From Zygnema cylindricum (taxonomy: Eukaryota > Streptophyta > Zygnematophyceae > Zygnematales > Zygnemataceae): 64,000 bases of DNA. Location: the NCBI GenBank assembly GCA_037447655.1, contig JBBHKE010002638.1:92501-156500 (forward strand), read 5' to 3'. The notes beneath the pieces were generated by a model. That model was not told where the DNA came from. It made no database searches and saw only the letters and a program-made list of their open reading frames with translations. Of this stretch, positions 32,160 to 43,282 are shown in pieces. The position numbers were made by a program, and so were the translations under genes. Numbering within the stretch: the first letter of the stretch is position 1; every line of letters starts with the position of its first letter.

Positions 32160-32635
32160 AAACCCGTTTTTCTGAGTAAAATTTCTTGTCCTACTAGTTT
32201 TGAGTAAAGCCGGTTTTACTTGTACCTTCAGTTCGAGTAAAAGTGGTGGTACTTGTACCTTCAGTTTGAGGAAAACCGGTGTTAATCTTACTGCTTGTTG
32301 AGGTTATGTTATACACTAGTTCAAATAAAATCGGTTCGCTAAGTGAAATCAGTGTCAATTGTATTACCATATTGAGCAAAACAGGTTTTAATCGTCCTGC
32401 TGGTCAGAGAATAATCGGTTGTTTTGCATAAAACCGGTTTTACTATGCCTCTAATTCGAGGAAAGCCGGTAACTCGAGAAAAACTGGATTTACTTGTACC
32501 GCCAGTTAAACCGTTTTTGAGTTAACCGGTGTTACTCTTTCTGCTAGTTCGAGTAAAAGAGGTTCCACTCTCACTACGAGGTTGAGTAAAACCGGTTTTA
32601 CTCGTAACGCGTTTGAGTAAGACCGCTTAAGATAT
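32160..32635. repeat. Diverged 35-45-bp repeat around AAACCGGTTTTACT
   Basis: Units contain GAGTAAAACCGGTTTTACT, itself a near palindrome, and TTCAGTTCGAG. Located 150-650 bp upstream of the F-box/LRR-like gene, so it may lie in its promoter or 5' leader. Confidence 0.75.
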
Positions 32636-32827
32636 GCTTTATAAATTCGTTTAAAAAAGCCTTAAAAAAATACGTGTAATTACGACTGTTGAAAAATACA
32701 CGTGAAAGTTTGATTTGAACTTTTTTTTCTCTCTTTGGTAATTGCAAGTAAGAACTAGAGGTGAGTGTAACCGTTTGTGGTTTTGCAGGTTTTGTACTAT
32801 TTGCATTTTCCTCCTTGTTCCACTTTC

Positions 32828-33841
32828 ATGGCTAAATTGAGAAAACTTAGCAGGACAGCCAAGAAGACTAGTCGTTTAGAACGTTGTCCTCTTCCTATTC
32901 TCTCCGACATCTTAGTTCGTTCGTCAAATAGTGGGGAAGTTCGTCAACTTGTTTTATATTCGACGGTATCCAAGAAGTTTGCCGAAGCAGTGAAAGTTGT
33001 CCGGTGTTTGAAATTCATGGACTTCGAGCTTATCGGGTCGCCTCCAGAGGATCGTGCGTGTATTTTAGCCCGCATTGTACGGTTGACACCAAATATTGAA
33101 GAACTTAGTGTCGATATACCATTACCAGACCCTCCGGTTGCATTTTTAGGGCCGTGCATTCTTTACTGGTCAGTTGTGGTAGGTTCCAAACTAACCACTT
33201 TTAACGCGAATCGGTGTAACTTCACCGCATTGCATCTGAATGCTCTAAGTGAAATGAAAGCTTTGAAACGTTTGTCTTTTCGAGATTGCAAGGTTACAAC
33301 GAAGAAGGGCATAAATGAAACAATTTTCGAAAATGTTGAGGAGTTATTTCTGTACAACTACGATTATACTTGCAAGCAAGAAGAGTCTTTGCATTTTCTA
33401 CTCGAACTCATGCCTCGACTCCGAGTTTTGAATTATGGGGGCACTGAGGATTCATTCTCTCCATTTGAACTCAACATAAACTCGAAATCCTTAACCTCGA
33501 TGACCGTTAACTCGTGGGTGTATCTTGTGGTGAACACTCCCAACCTTCGAACACTAAATGTGGATGCTTTTGTAGCTAACATTTCAAATTTGAAGTTGGC
33601 ATATCTAACTACGCTTTGTTTAAAAAATATTTCCTTCTCAATGCTCGACATCGAGGAAATACAACATTTGTTAAAAGGTTGTCCGTTGTTGGAGGAGGTA
33701 AAGCTCGAATTTGGACGTGAGAAAGTGGATCCCTTGGGTACAATAGAATGTGTGACAGAGGTGACAAGGCTACAATCTTTGTATCCGTACGTCAAATTTA
33801 CACTTCCATGGAAATGTCGTTTAAAGTACGATGGGAAGTGA
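32828..33841 (+). CDS. F-box/LRR-like protein (337 aa)
   Basis: Single-exon coding region with ATG at 32828. The frame stays open 17 codons upstream, but a splice acceptor-like TTTTGCAG at 32781-32788 suggests a 5'-UTR intron ends there. Residues about 17-60 (CPLPILSDILVRSS, VRQLVLYSTVSKKFAEAVK) fit an F-box, the Skp1-binding motif of SCF ubiquitin ligases. The rest consists of irregular leucine-rich repeats with LxxLxLxxC/N periodicity: NIEELSVDI, LKRLSFRDCKV, VEELFLYN, LRVLNYGG, LRTLNVD, LTTLCLKNI, and the closing GCPLLEEVKLEF, a hallmark of plant and animal F-box/LRR proteins. This would make it a substrate-recognition subunit; the substrate is unknown. Length is typical of short family members. 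A possible AATAAA signal lies at 33943. Large plant families of this kind include many fast-evolving members, so a specific ortholog cannot be named. Confidence 0.75.
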   Translation: MAKLRKLSRTAKKTSRLERCPLPILSDILVRSSNSGEVRQLVLYSTVSKKFAEAVKVVRCLKFMDFELIGSPPEDRACILARIVRLTPNIEELSVDIPLPDPPVAFLGPCILYWSVVVGSKLTTFNANRCNFTALHLNALSEMKALKRLSFRDCKVTTKKGINETIFENVEELFLYNYDYTCKQEESLHFLLELMPRLRVLNYGGTEDSFSPFELNINSKSLTSMTVNSWVYLVVNTPNLRTLNVDAFVANISNLKLAYLTTLCLKNISFSMLDIEEIQHLLKGCPLLEEVKLEFGREKVDPLGTIECVTEVTRLQSLYPYVKFTLPWKCRLKYDGK

Positions 33842-34860
33842 AGGGGAAAGTGCTTTCGGTGTCCTACGATGGGGTTTTTGAAGAGGCTAGGTATTAAAAG
33901 GATTACACATGTGACTCTGCAGACTTTGATAGTTTCGCTTATAATAAAAAACCCTAAAAAAACAAATGGTAAATTTTGGAGAAAATTGAAAGAGCAACTA
34001 AAGGTTAAGAATTCACCATGATGGATGATTTCAATCATTGGGTTGTAGAATTTTCTTTCAAATGTTTTTATTTTTTCTTTTTTTAATCGCTCGTATGTTG
34101 GTTTTTTTCCTTCACGTAGTAATGATGTACATTTTTTGTAGGAGTACATAGTGTATACATTGTATATGAACATATATATATATTGACAAATTTTAGTGGT
34201 TCCCATTGTATCTTGTTCTTTGTAAAATTTGTCAATCATATAGAAGAAAAAGAAATTTGTTGATTCAAAAATAACTAACTTTAAAACTGGTTCGACGACA
34301 AACCATGTTTAAGTGGGTTTCATGCGTTCAGCTACAATTTTTTCAATAGCTCGATTTGATCGTCACTGTCCCGTAAGGGTTTTTTACATAAAAAAAATGA
34401 TATTTGTTGTTCGTTGATTATTTATTAACAATTGTAGAATTAATGGACTTTTGTTGATCAACACCATTTACCAACAATTTTACCTTTTTGTTTTTTTGTG
34501 CATGGAATCATTTCGTGAGAGATTGAAGTACAATTTTACCCCATCAAACCCAGCATTGGACCCTTCAAAATTTGACTTGAAATTTAAGGCTTGACAAGTT
34601 TACTGTCCTCTTCATTTTAATTTATTCCATCGGAATTTTTTTTTGATCGATCGCCCCGTTTGATCCGTCATCCTTTGTATTAATAATTTATTGTCCATTT
34701 ACGTTTTTAAAACGTTTAAAAATTCACTGTCAACTCTAAACTGAACTTAAAACGTTTAATTCTTTATCGCTACCCCGAGTTTCCATCTCCAATGCTTATT
34801 TTGTTTTCTCTTCCTCCGGGAACTACTCTAGACGAAGCCCCAATCCCCAACTCTATTCCT
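33842..34860. other. 3' flank of the F-box/LRR-like gene
   Basis: 3'-UTR candidate sequence then AT-rich intergenic DNA. No feature beyond possible AATAAAA polyadenylation signals near 33943. Confidence 0.4.
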
Positions 34861-34864
34861 CCCG

Positions 34865-35300
34865 TTATGAAATGACAAAATGACAAAATGGCAAAAGGTC
34901 AAAATGACAAAATGGCAAAAGGTCAAAATGACAAAATGGCAAAAGGTCAAAATGACAAAATGACAAGACAAATTCACAAATTGACAAACTGACAAACTGA
35001 CAAAATGAAAAAATGACAAAATGACAAACTGAAAAAATGACAAACTGACAAGGTGAAAAAATCACAAATTGACAAAATGACAAACTGACAAAATGACGAA
35101 ATGACAAAATAACAAACAGTCAATATGTCAAATTGACACAATGACAAAACAGCAAAAAGACAAAATGACAAAACAGCATAATGACAAAATGGCAAAACAG
35201 CATAATGACAAAATGACAAGTTGACAAAATGGCAAATTGACAAAACGCCAAAACGACAAAATGCCAAAACGACAAAATGACATAATGAGAAAACGCCAAA
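34865..35300. repeat. 9-bp minisatellite AAATGACAA / AAATGGCAA
   Basis: Long array of 9-mers with variants (GCAAAAGGTC, CAAACTGA). Minus-strand frames give Cys/His/Phe/Val-rich artefacts (SFCHFVIL). Confidence 0.9.
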
Positions 35301-35799
35301 ATGAGGACGTCCATGAGGCAATCATCAAAGGGAAAGGGATGAGACAAACGTTGGCGTGGGAGGAGAAGTGCGAGTAAGATAAGGGGGACGGTGGGAGAAA
35401 CACCTTGTCAAAAGAACAAAATCACTTGGGGATAAGAAGGTTAGGAAAATAATCCACGAGGGACAAATCTTTACAGAGCCAAGAAGTTGAAACTGGGTCA
35501 CGAAAGGATTAGAACCAAGCGGGCAACCCAACACACAAATTCCATTGGATGGAGTCGTCTAAAAACCAGGAGGGGGAGTAAAAGGAAGGTGGATATCACG
35601 AGGGGACCAAACAACACACATCGAGGGTTGGACAAAAGGTTGAGTTTTACCAAAAGATCCTTGAAAAAGTAATAAGCTAGTATGACTTGGTTCCAAAGAG
35701 CCAATAATGTGTGTATCGTCAGCAACCGAAGGGAAGAAGCAAAAAGGAAAGCGATAGCGAAAGCGCGGAGGTACCGATAATGAGCAATGGGTAAACAAA

Positions 35800-36182
35800 G
35801 AGGGAGAGGGAGAGGGAGAGGGAAGGAAATATTTCCCTTAAATTTACGATCCAGAGGGAGAGGGAGAGGGAGAGGGAGAGGGAGAGGGAGAGGGAGAGGG
35901 AGAGGGAGAGGGAGAGGGAGAGGGAGAGGGAGAGGGAGAGGGAGAGGGAGAGGGAGAGGGAGAGGGAGAGGGAGAGGGAGAGGGAGAGGGAGAGGGAGAG
36001 GGAGAGGGAGAGGGAGAGGGAGAGGGAGAGGGAGAGGGAGAGGGAGAGGGAGAGGGAGAGGGAGAGGGAGAGGGAGAGGGAGAGGGAGAGGGAGAGGGAG
36101 AAGGAGAGGGAGAGGGAGAGGGAGAGTGAGGGGGAGGGGGAGGGAGAGGGAGAGGGAGAGGGAGAGGGAGAGGGAGAGGGAA
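35800..36182. repeat. (GGGAGA)n hexanucleotide satellite
   Basis: About 380 bp of GGGAGA with one 30-bp interruption at 35823-35853. All frames open (Gly-Arg, Leu-Pro and Ser-Leu/Ser-Pro dipeptides), not coding. Confidence 0.95.
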
Positions 36183-36321
36183 GGGTCGCCTTGACAAGCG
36201 CTGGTCGAAGAAGAAAGCGAGACCAAGTCACCATCAACGGAGAAGGAGAGGTTGCTAGTCAAAGAATGAAAGGCTCTCACAAAGGGGAATATTTGGACAA
36301 TCGAGGAAATGGACCCCTAAA

Positions 36322-36323
<2 letters not shown>

Positions 36324-36381
<58 letters not shown>
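36324..36381. repeat. (AT)n microsatellite
   Basis: About 29 perfect AT units. Confidence 0.98.
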
Positions 36382-37052
36382 CCAATTTCATGTAGTACTT
36401 GTAACTACAAAATATGTCCATGATTTATAATTTAGAAAACCTGGAAATAGGAGGTTCAACTTCTCATAATCAAATGTGTTTTTTTTTTTTTTTTTGGAAA
36501 AAGTTTGTGGCATGGCCGATAAATCATTAACCTCGAAATTTATACCTATTTCGAATGGCAAAAAAAAATGTTTTCTAAGCTTTTGGAGAATATTTAACAT
36601 CTTGATACTTAACTTCACAGAGACATTAAATGGAAAAAAAAAATCGTATAACTAAATAAATTAACATTTTTTCGAATTTCGTCGCCTCTATTTTTCTCTA
36701 AAACCTAAACGGCCGAAAAACTGGGACTTAGAAAAACCAAAAAAGAAATGTAAAATCGAATCAAACTTCACAAAAAAAGAGAAGAAAAAAAAAGCTGTAT
36801 CAGAAAAAAGTTAAAAAGAGTAAGAAATGGCGATTAAAGTGTTTCTGAAACTGTGAAAAAAACGTAAATTCAAAAATAAATTTTTACTCTTAAAATATTG
36901 TTTCCGCGACTGTTCTTCTCTACAAAATACATAATTACCAAATTAAAATAACACCCTAAAAAATAAAACCAAAAACAACAACAAAAAAAGAAGAGAAAGA
37001 GAGATAGACGAACAAAAAATAGAAAGAAAGGGACAAAAAAAAAATAAAAAAA
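36382..37052. other. AT-rich 3' flank of the SDR gene
   Basis: A/T-rich sequence downstream of the minus-strand epimerase stop codon. Several TTTATT/AATAAA-type hexamers could serve polyadenylation. No gene seen. Confidence 0.4.
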
Positions 37053-38972
37053 TTAATTAATGAGTTCCTTTTCGTGCTCTATGAGCCATTCAACGGTTTC
37101 TTTTAAAGTAATCGAAGAATCTCGCGGAAAAAAATCTAATTCCTCTCGAGCTTTCGTTGAATCGAGGTACCTTCAAAAAAACAAAAAAAAAACAAAAAAA
37201 AATAAGAAGAGCACAAAAAAAACTAAATAATAAATTATTAACCATAAATAGGTATCATCTACATAATATGGTATCCTAAAAAAAAAAAAAACGGCATAGA
37301 TTATAACTTCAATTAAAAAGGTGCCTACTATAGAAAAAAAAGTGATAACCCTAAAAAAATTAAAAAAAATCGAATTTCTGTACCGAAAACATTGTGAGTT
37401 TTTTCCAAACCAAAACCACCACACATTTCCCCACCCCCCCCTCAAAAAAAATCAAAAAATACATTAAAAATATATATATATATGCATAAAAAAAAAAAAA
37501 AAAAAAAAAAAAACTTTTTCGTTCCAAAAATGTTGCACTGAAACGCAAGAACCCCCCCAAAAAAAACACAAAAAACTGCAAAAAAAATCCAAAACAATCC
37601 AAAAAAAAGGTCCAAAAAAATATCCAAAAAATCCAAAAAATCCAAAAAATCCAAAAAAAATCCAAAACAATCCAAAGCAAATCCAAAAAAATACAAAAAA
37701 AAAAAAAAAAAAAAATCCAGCAAAAATCCAAAGCAATCCAAAAAAAATCCAAAACAAATCCAAAATAAATCCAAAACAGATCCAAAATAAATCCAGAAAA
37801 AATCTAAAGAAATCCAAAAAAAATCCAAAAAAAATCCCTTTTTCCGTGCCAAATTTTTTGCCATTTCCACAATGGGTTAAAGAGGAACATCTCCAAAAAG
37901 TTGCAAAATACCCCAGAAAATCCAGAGATCATCCAAAAAAAAATCTCAATTTCCTTACCAGAAATGTTGTGCCATTTCCACAATTACCGGGTCTAAAGAG
38001 GGGTCCCATCTCCCAAAAAGCCCCGAAATTCCGTTCACCGAGGCGGCCATGGCCCAAGCGGCGCTGCTCGGAATTTTTAGCCACGGTCCTGGCAGCCCGG
38101 AAAATTTTTCGATCCTTTTAAAATAATTTTCGATCGTTAAATTTTCTGCCCCTAAAAGATATGTGCTGCCCGGAGATCCTTTGGACATGGCGGTAATAAA
38201 CGCTTTCGCCTAAAAAAAAAAAAAAAAAAAGGGAGAGAATAAAAAAGGAGAAAAGAGAAAACAAAGGGGTTTGAAAAAGAAAGGGGAAAAGGAAAAGATT
38301 TACAAAAAGGCAGAAGAGGAGATTTTAATTTAGGTTTTTGGAGATGTTTTGAGAACAGTGGAGGTAAAAGGTTTCAAATGAAAAAAGGGGAAAAAAAATG
38401 AAAAAAATAGAGCAAAAGGGTAGAGGGAAGGGAAGGGAGAAGGATAAAAGAAAGGGAGGGATAAAAGGGGAAAAACCGAAGAAAGGAAAAAGAAACATGG
38501 AAGAAAGAGCAAAGGCAAAAAAAGATAAACGAATGAGGTTTTCAAAAAGGTAGAGGGTTGAAGTTTTGATTTAAGGGAAAGAGAGGGCGTGAGAGAGGGG
38601 GAGAGAGAGGGAGGGAGGGAGAGAGAGAGGGACAAAGAATGAAAGAGAGAAAGAGTGGGAGAGAGGAGAGGGGGATGGAGAGAGGGGGAGAAAGGGGGAG
38701 AGAGAGGGCAAGAGAGAGCGAGCAAGAGAGAGAGAGGAGAGTGAGAGGGGGAGAGAGGAAGAGCGAGAGAGAGAGGAAGAGCGAGAGAGAGAGAGAGAGT
38801 GAGAGAGCGAGAGGGAGAGTGAGGGGGAGAGAGAGAGAGAGCACCGTATCTCGGACGTCCAGACGACGATCTCCTGTTTAAAAAAAACGAAAAAAAAAAA
38901 AAAAAAAAAAAAAAGGGAAAAAAAAAAAAAAAAAAAAAAAGAAAAAAAAGAAAAAGAGAAAAAAAAAAAAAG

Positions 38973-39004
<32 letters not shown>

Positions 39005-40064
39005 AGAAAAATGAAAGAAAGAAAAAGGAAGACGAAGGAAAAGGAGAAAGAAAAAAAAGGAAAAAAGAAAAGTAAGGGAGGAAAAAAGGTGGGCTGGGAA
39101 GAGGAAAAAAAATAAAGGGGAAAAAAGAAATAAAATGGACAAGAAAGAAAAGCAAAAAAGACATAAAAAAAGGATAACATAGAAAATTGTTTTATCAGCA
39201 GATTTTGGGGATTTGAATGATTTACATTTTTTTTTGTTTGTTTTTGTTTCTTAAGGAATTTTAAAAATTTATCGCAGAGAGCAAAAGAACATTATGAGAG
39301 AAATAATGATTGCCAACAGAAAAAAAACATAGAAAAAAAATAAAAAATGAACAAAGTGTCAAAAAAAAGCGCTTAAAAAGCAGGGGGCAAAAAAAAAAGG
39401 AGAGAGGAAGGAAATATTGGAGAATATTCTTCAAACAAATTAAAAGTATTTTGTGATATATAAAATAAAAAACAATCAAAATACTCCCTAAACTACAAAC
39501 TCCAAAACAATTAAAAATACTTTTCAAAGTATACATTTTTAAACAATTAAATCATTTTCTAAAGTTCACAATTTAAAAAAAAAATAGAGTTAAAAAAAAA
39601 AAAAAAACATTTTTTAGACTACTTCCTAAAGTATTTTTCAAGCTTTTCGTTATTTCTTTTTTGCTCTTTTTTTCTTTTTCCCTTCTTTTCTTTTAATTTT
39701 TCTTTTTTACATTTTTTTTTTCCTACCTGGTCCCAAAAGTAAAGTTGGTCGCATACAAATTATTTCCAGACCCGTTTTTTTACCGAATTCGATAACTTTT
39801 TCTTCCGCGATAATTTTATTTTTATAATACGGCCAATTTTCCGTAACTTTTTTTGCATATGGGGACGAATCCATTCCGATAAAAGACGAATCTTCGGAAA
39901 CGGCAACGGTACCGGAAGTCGAGGCATAGACCACTCTCCTGAGGGAGGGAGGGAGAGCACACAAAAAGCTTCAAATTTGAGTCTTTTTGGACAAATTCAT
40001 CGCCAGAATAGAAACTCTCGAGAAAAAAAACACACACACGTACTGCAAAACCCAAGGACAAAAA

Positions 40065-40161
<97 letters not shown>

Positions 40162-41291
40162 GAAATATCATCTCAAAAACAAATAAAAAACAGATGGATT
40201 TTTAGGAAATAACGAACTGAAAAGGACCCAAAAAAAAAAAGCGGACAAAAAAAGAAAAAAGGGACCAAGAAAAAGAAAAGGGGAATGGGGAGAAAGAGAG
40301 AAAGAACGTCGGGTGTTAAAAAATTTAAATTCTTAAAAGTTATAAAACTCCCACCTTATTCCTAATTCTTTTGCTTTCTCCAAAACTTTGACGGTTCCGT
40401 TTACGATAATATCGTAAAAATAGTTATTTTCTCGTCTTCTCGACTGTTCCACAATTCCCGCAAGATGGAAAATTCCATCCACATTAATAAAGGTTTCCTC
40501 CAACTTTTTCTCGTCGGTAATCGAACCAAAAATAAACTGGAAAAAAAGGGAAAACAAAAAGGAAAAGGGAACCGGAAAAGGGAAAGGAAAAGGGAAAAGG
40601 GAAAAGGGAAAGGGAAGAGGGAAAGGAAAAAGGGAAAGGAAAAGGGAAAAAGGGAAAGGGAAAAAGAAAAGGGAAAAGGAAAGGAAAAGGAAAAGACAAA
40701 AGGAAAAGGAAAGGGAAAAGGGATAAATGAGAAAAAATAAGCGGAAAAAAAAATTAATTCAAATTTAGATTAAAAACAAAAAGTAACAAACAAAAAAAAC
40801 TGTTGAGAAAAAGTGAAAAAGAAACGGAAAAAAGAGGAAAGAAATAGAAGAAAAAAAGGGGAAAACGGACGGGAAAGGGAGGAACGAAGGAGGGAAGAAA
40901 GAGGAAAACAGGAAGGAAAGAAGGAAGAAAAAAAAATGAGGGGAGGGGGGGAGGATGAGGGGAGGGGGGGGAGAGTAGGCGAAAAAAAAGTAAGAAAAAC
41001 AACTATTAATGAAAATTTTAAAAGGAGTTACATGAAGTGAGAAAATAGATGTTGTTTTTTGGTCTCCCTTTGTCCCTTTTCGGGTTTTTCTTTTAGTTGT
41101 TTAACTTATTCTTTAATTTATTAATTTTAATAATTTTCGGTTTTATTGGCATTGCAGTAATGAAAAGGTATTTAAATTTAAAAAAAAGGGGAGAAAGAGA
41201 GGGAGATAGAGAGAGGGAGAGAAGAAGAGGGAGAGATGGAGAGAGGGGCGGGGAGGGAGGGAGAGAGAGCAAGAGAGAGAGAGGGGGAGGG

Positions 41292-41352
<61 letters not shown>

Positions 41353-41358
41353 GGAGGG

Positions 41359-41420
<62 letters not shown>

Positions 41421-42379
41421 CATATATACATACTTGAACATCTCCTTGAAAAGGAATCGCTGGTTTTGACCGGACGAGAACTCGAACTTTGTGGCCTTCT
41501 TCGATGAGATTTTTTACTAAACATTCTCCCAAAAACCTGAAAAATAGAGAAAAAAATAAAAATAAATAAATAAAATAGAATAAAATAACATATAATAACA
41601 AATTCTTCCAAAAACTTGAAAAATAAACTAATAAAGTAATAAATAAAATCACATATTGTCCCCAAAACCTGAACAATATTCAAATAAAAAAAAATCACAT
41701 TTTTTTTTCCAAAAACCTGAAAAATAAACTTATTACTAAATAAGTCAAATCACATCTTCTCCCAAAAATTTGAAAAAGAAAATAAAAAGTCGTTTTTTTC
41801 CAGGGTTCCATGCAGCTATTAAAAAAGAAAGAAAGAAAGTAAAAAGGGAGAGAGAAGAGAAAGAGAGAGAACTATTAAAAAAAAAAAATGAAATTTGAAA
41901 ATGTATCGATAGAGTTCAAAACTTAAATAAAAAGAAAAAAAGGTGCTTTAAATTGACATTTAAAATTTTGTGCATTTACATTTTCTTATCTTTGATTTTT
42001 TCTTTGTGCTTAAATTTGTTAAAGATAAAATCAAATGTGACACATTTCTGAATTTGCAGATAAATGCTGACAAATAAAAAACATTTAAGAGTTTCATTGA
42101 CTTTGAAAAAACAGAATTGTACTCTCTTCCTCTCTCTCTCCCTCTCCTTCTCTCCTCCCTCTCCCTCTCTCCTTTCTCTCCCTCTCCCTCTCTTGCGCTC
42201 TCTCCCTCCTCCCTCTCTTCCTCTCCTCTCTCTGCCCCCTGTCCCTCCTCTTCCTTTCCCTCTCCACCCGCCGTCTCCCCTCTCTTACTCTCTCTCCCCC
42301 CCCTCCCCCGCCTCCCATTTTCTTCCCTGTGATTCCAAAACGCCACTCACCCAGTGCCACCTGTCACAGCATACAGCAT
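37053..42379 (-). CDS. NAD(P)-dependent epimerase/reductase, extended SDR (HpnA/dihydroflavonol-reductase-like), seven exons
   Basis: Exons in transcript order: 42379-42351, 41536-41434, 40536-40355, 39938-39727, 38873-38845, 38209-37959, 37170-37053. All are GT-AG with matching phases, total 924 nt, 307 aa plus TAA. The Rossmann dinucleotide loop TGGTGFLGE spans exons 1/2; then VRVLVRS, the acidic DxxD-type segment [40 protein letters not shown], the catalytic Ser/Thr in [11 protein letters not shown], YxxxK as [42 protein letters not shown] and a C-terminal [18 protein letters not shown]. These follow the order of bacterial HpnA-type sugar epimerases and plant DFR/farnesol-dehydrogenase-like SDRs, so it likely oxidises/reduces or epimerises a small substrate in the cytosol or plastid. 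About 23-25 residues present in relatives between LLLGPGD and VDVRDVA are absent; a missed in-phase exon between 38873 and 39727 is possible. Exons 1 and 5 are only 29 nt. Confidence 0.88.
37370..37870. repeat. ATCCAAAAAA repeat with decayed exon-junction copies, SDR last intron
   Basis: Tandem ATCCAAAA(A) units (37575-37840) and poly-A, plus degraded copies of the exon 6 donor region: TTCCGTGCCAAATTTTTTGC then CATTTCCACAATGGGTT at 37841-37878, a fragment at 37516-37542, and a weak one near 37376-37392. Confidence 0.65.
38575..38843. repeat. GA-rich microsatellite abutting the 29-nt SDR exon 5
   Basis: GAGAGGGA/GAGAGC runs on the + strand end exactly at the donor of the exon at 38845-38873. 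A poly-A tract (38880-39000) starts on the other side within 10 nt of the acceptor. Confidence 0.9.
40068..40154. repeat. (AT)n microsatellite in SDR intron 3
   Basis: About 43 AT units between exons 3 and 4. Confidence 0.98.
40545..40735. repeat. GGGAAAA/GGAAAAG purine tract in SDR intron 2
   Basis: Irregular GGGAAAGG and GGAAAAG units beginning 10 bp upstream (transcript sense) of exon 3, supplying its polypyrimidine tract on the minus strand. Confidence 0.85.
41185..41420. repeat. (GA)n microsatellite in SDR intron 2
   Basis: GAGAGA/GAGGGA over about 235 bp, ending 13 bp from the exon 2 donor at 41433. Confidence 0.95.
41520..41780. repeat. Tandem copies of the exon 2 acceptor region, SDR intron 1
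   Basis: TCTCCCAAAAACCTGAAAAAT at the real exon 2 start (41525-41545) recurs, diverged, at about 41603-41623, 41657-41677, 41706-41728 and 41760-41776, spaced about 45-80 bp. On the transcript strand each reads ATTTTTCAGGTTTTTGG-like, a repeated 3' splice site. Confidence 0.75.
42120..42320. repeat. CTCTCC polypyrimidine tract in SDR intron 1
   Basis: CT-rich on +, 30 bp downstream (transcript sense) of the exon 1 donor. Confidence 0.85.
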
Positions 42380-42459
42380 TTCTTCTCAGAAAACGATAAA
42401 ATAAGTTCTCAGAAATGACAAACAGGTTATATGACAGGCAATGTATTCAAACAGGAAAT

Positions 42460-43120
42460 GAAACTGAGCCTGTCACTACAACTGAAACTCAAACTGAAAG
42501 TTAAAATCCAACTGAAATAAGACCAGATTTTAGTTTGAACTGAAAATGTGGCTGAAACTGTAACTGCAACTAAACCCGCATGTAATTAGAACTGCAACTG
42601 TAGCTGAAAGTGAAGCTGGAATTGGAACTGGAACTGAAACTGACAATGGAAAACTGCAACTGAAACAAGAACTGGAACTGCAACTAAAACTGGAACTGAA
42701 CGCGAAACTGGAGCAGGAGCTGGAACTGAAACTGGAACTGATACTTACACTGATACTGGAAATGAAAATGAAAAATGAAGCTGTAACTAAGGGCGAAAAT
42801 GCAATTGAAATTGTTCCACTGGAACTGAAACTGAAACTGAAACTGGAATTGTTCCACTGGAACTGGAATTGATATGAAATTGAGATTGTCACACTGGAAC
42901 TGTAGACGAAACTGGAATCAGAACTTTGGCCCTAATTAGAAACTGGAACCGCACGTCTGAAACCCTAAACCGGTGCAGGAAACCTGTAACTGGAACTGGA
43001 AACCGGGACAAAAATGAATATGAAACCCTAAACGAAAACTGGAGATATGATTGCAACTGGTTTGAACTGAACTGCGCTGAAACTGGAACTGGAACTGGGA
43101 GACAGGACAGGGAAAACTGC
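42460..43120. repeat. AACTGA/AACTGG hexanucleotide-based minisatellite upstream of the SDR start
   Basis: Diverged units of AACTGAAACTGG type across about 650 bp, starting about 80 bp upstream of the SDR ATG, so it occupies the presumed promoter/5' leader. Confidence 0.85.
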
Positions 43121-43175
43121 AAGTAGAAATAGCTTGTCGTACGGTAGTTTGGCTGGGGTTAGAACTTTAGACTAA

Positions 43176-43280
43176 GGGTACTTTCGCATGTGCTAAAGTT
43201 ACAGCTATTTTCTGTCGTTTTCCTCCATAACTTAAGAAAAAACTAGAAAATCCGCAGCCGTACCAAAAAATTGAAATCAC
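43176..43280. mobile_element. Truncated left end of MITE family A
   Basis: GGGTACTTTCGCATGTGC after TAA (43173-43175). It then matches 8130-8230, including AAAATCCGCAGCCGTACCAA, and is cut off by the MITE beginning at 43283. Confidence 0.75.
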
Positions 43281-43282
43281 TA

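Noticed and set aside
35498-36280. Long frames in all phases over GGGAGA repeats
   Set aside because: Translations of a hexanucleotide satellite; no start context, no domains.
37360-37870. Phe/Trp/Leu-rich minus-strand frames resembling membrane proteins (FWIFFGF)
   Set aside because: ATCCAAAA satellite and poly-A in the SDR last intron; no exon phase fits.
42116-42346. Arg/Glu-rich minus-strand frames upstream of SDR exon 2
   Set aside because: Translations of the CT/GA microsatellite inside SDR intron 1.
37053-42379. Bacterial contamination or transferred bacterial gene for the HpnA-like epimerase
   Set aside because: It is split by six GT-AG introns with consistent phases, so it is an established eukaryotic gene even though its closest family descriptions are bacterial.
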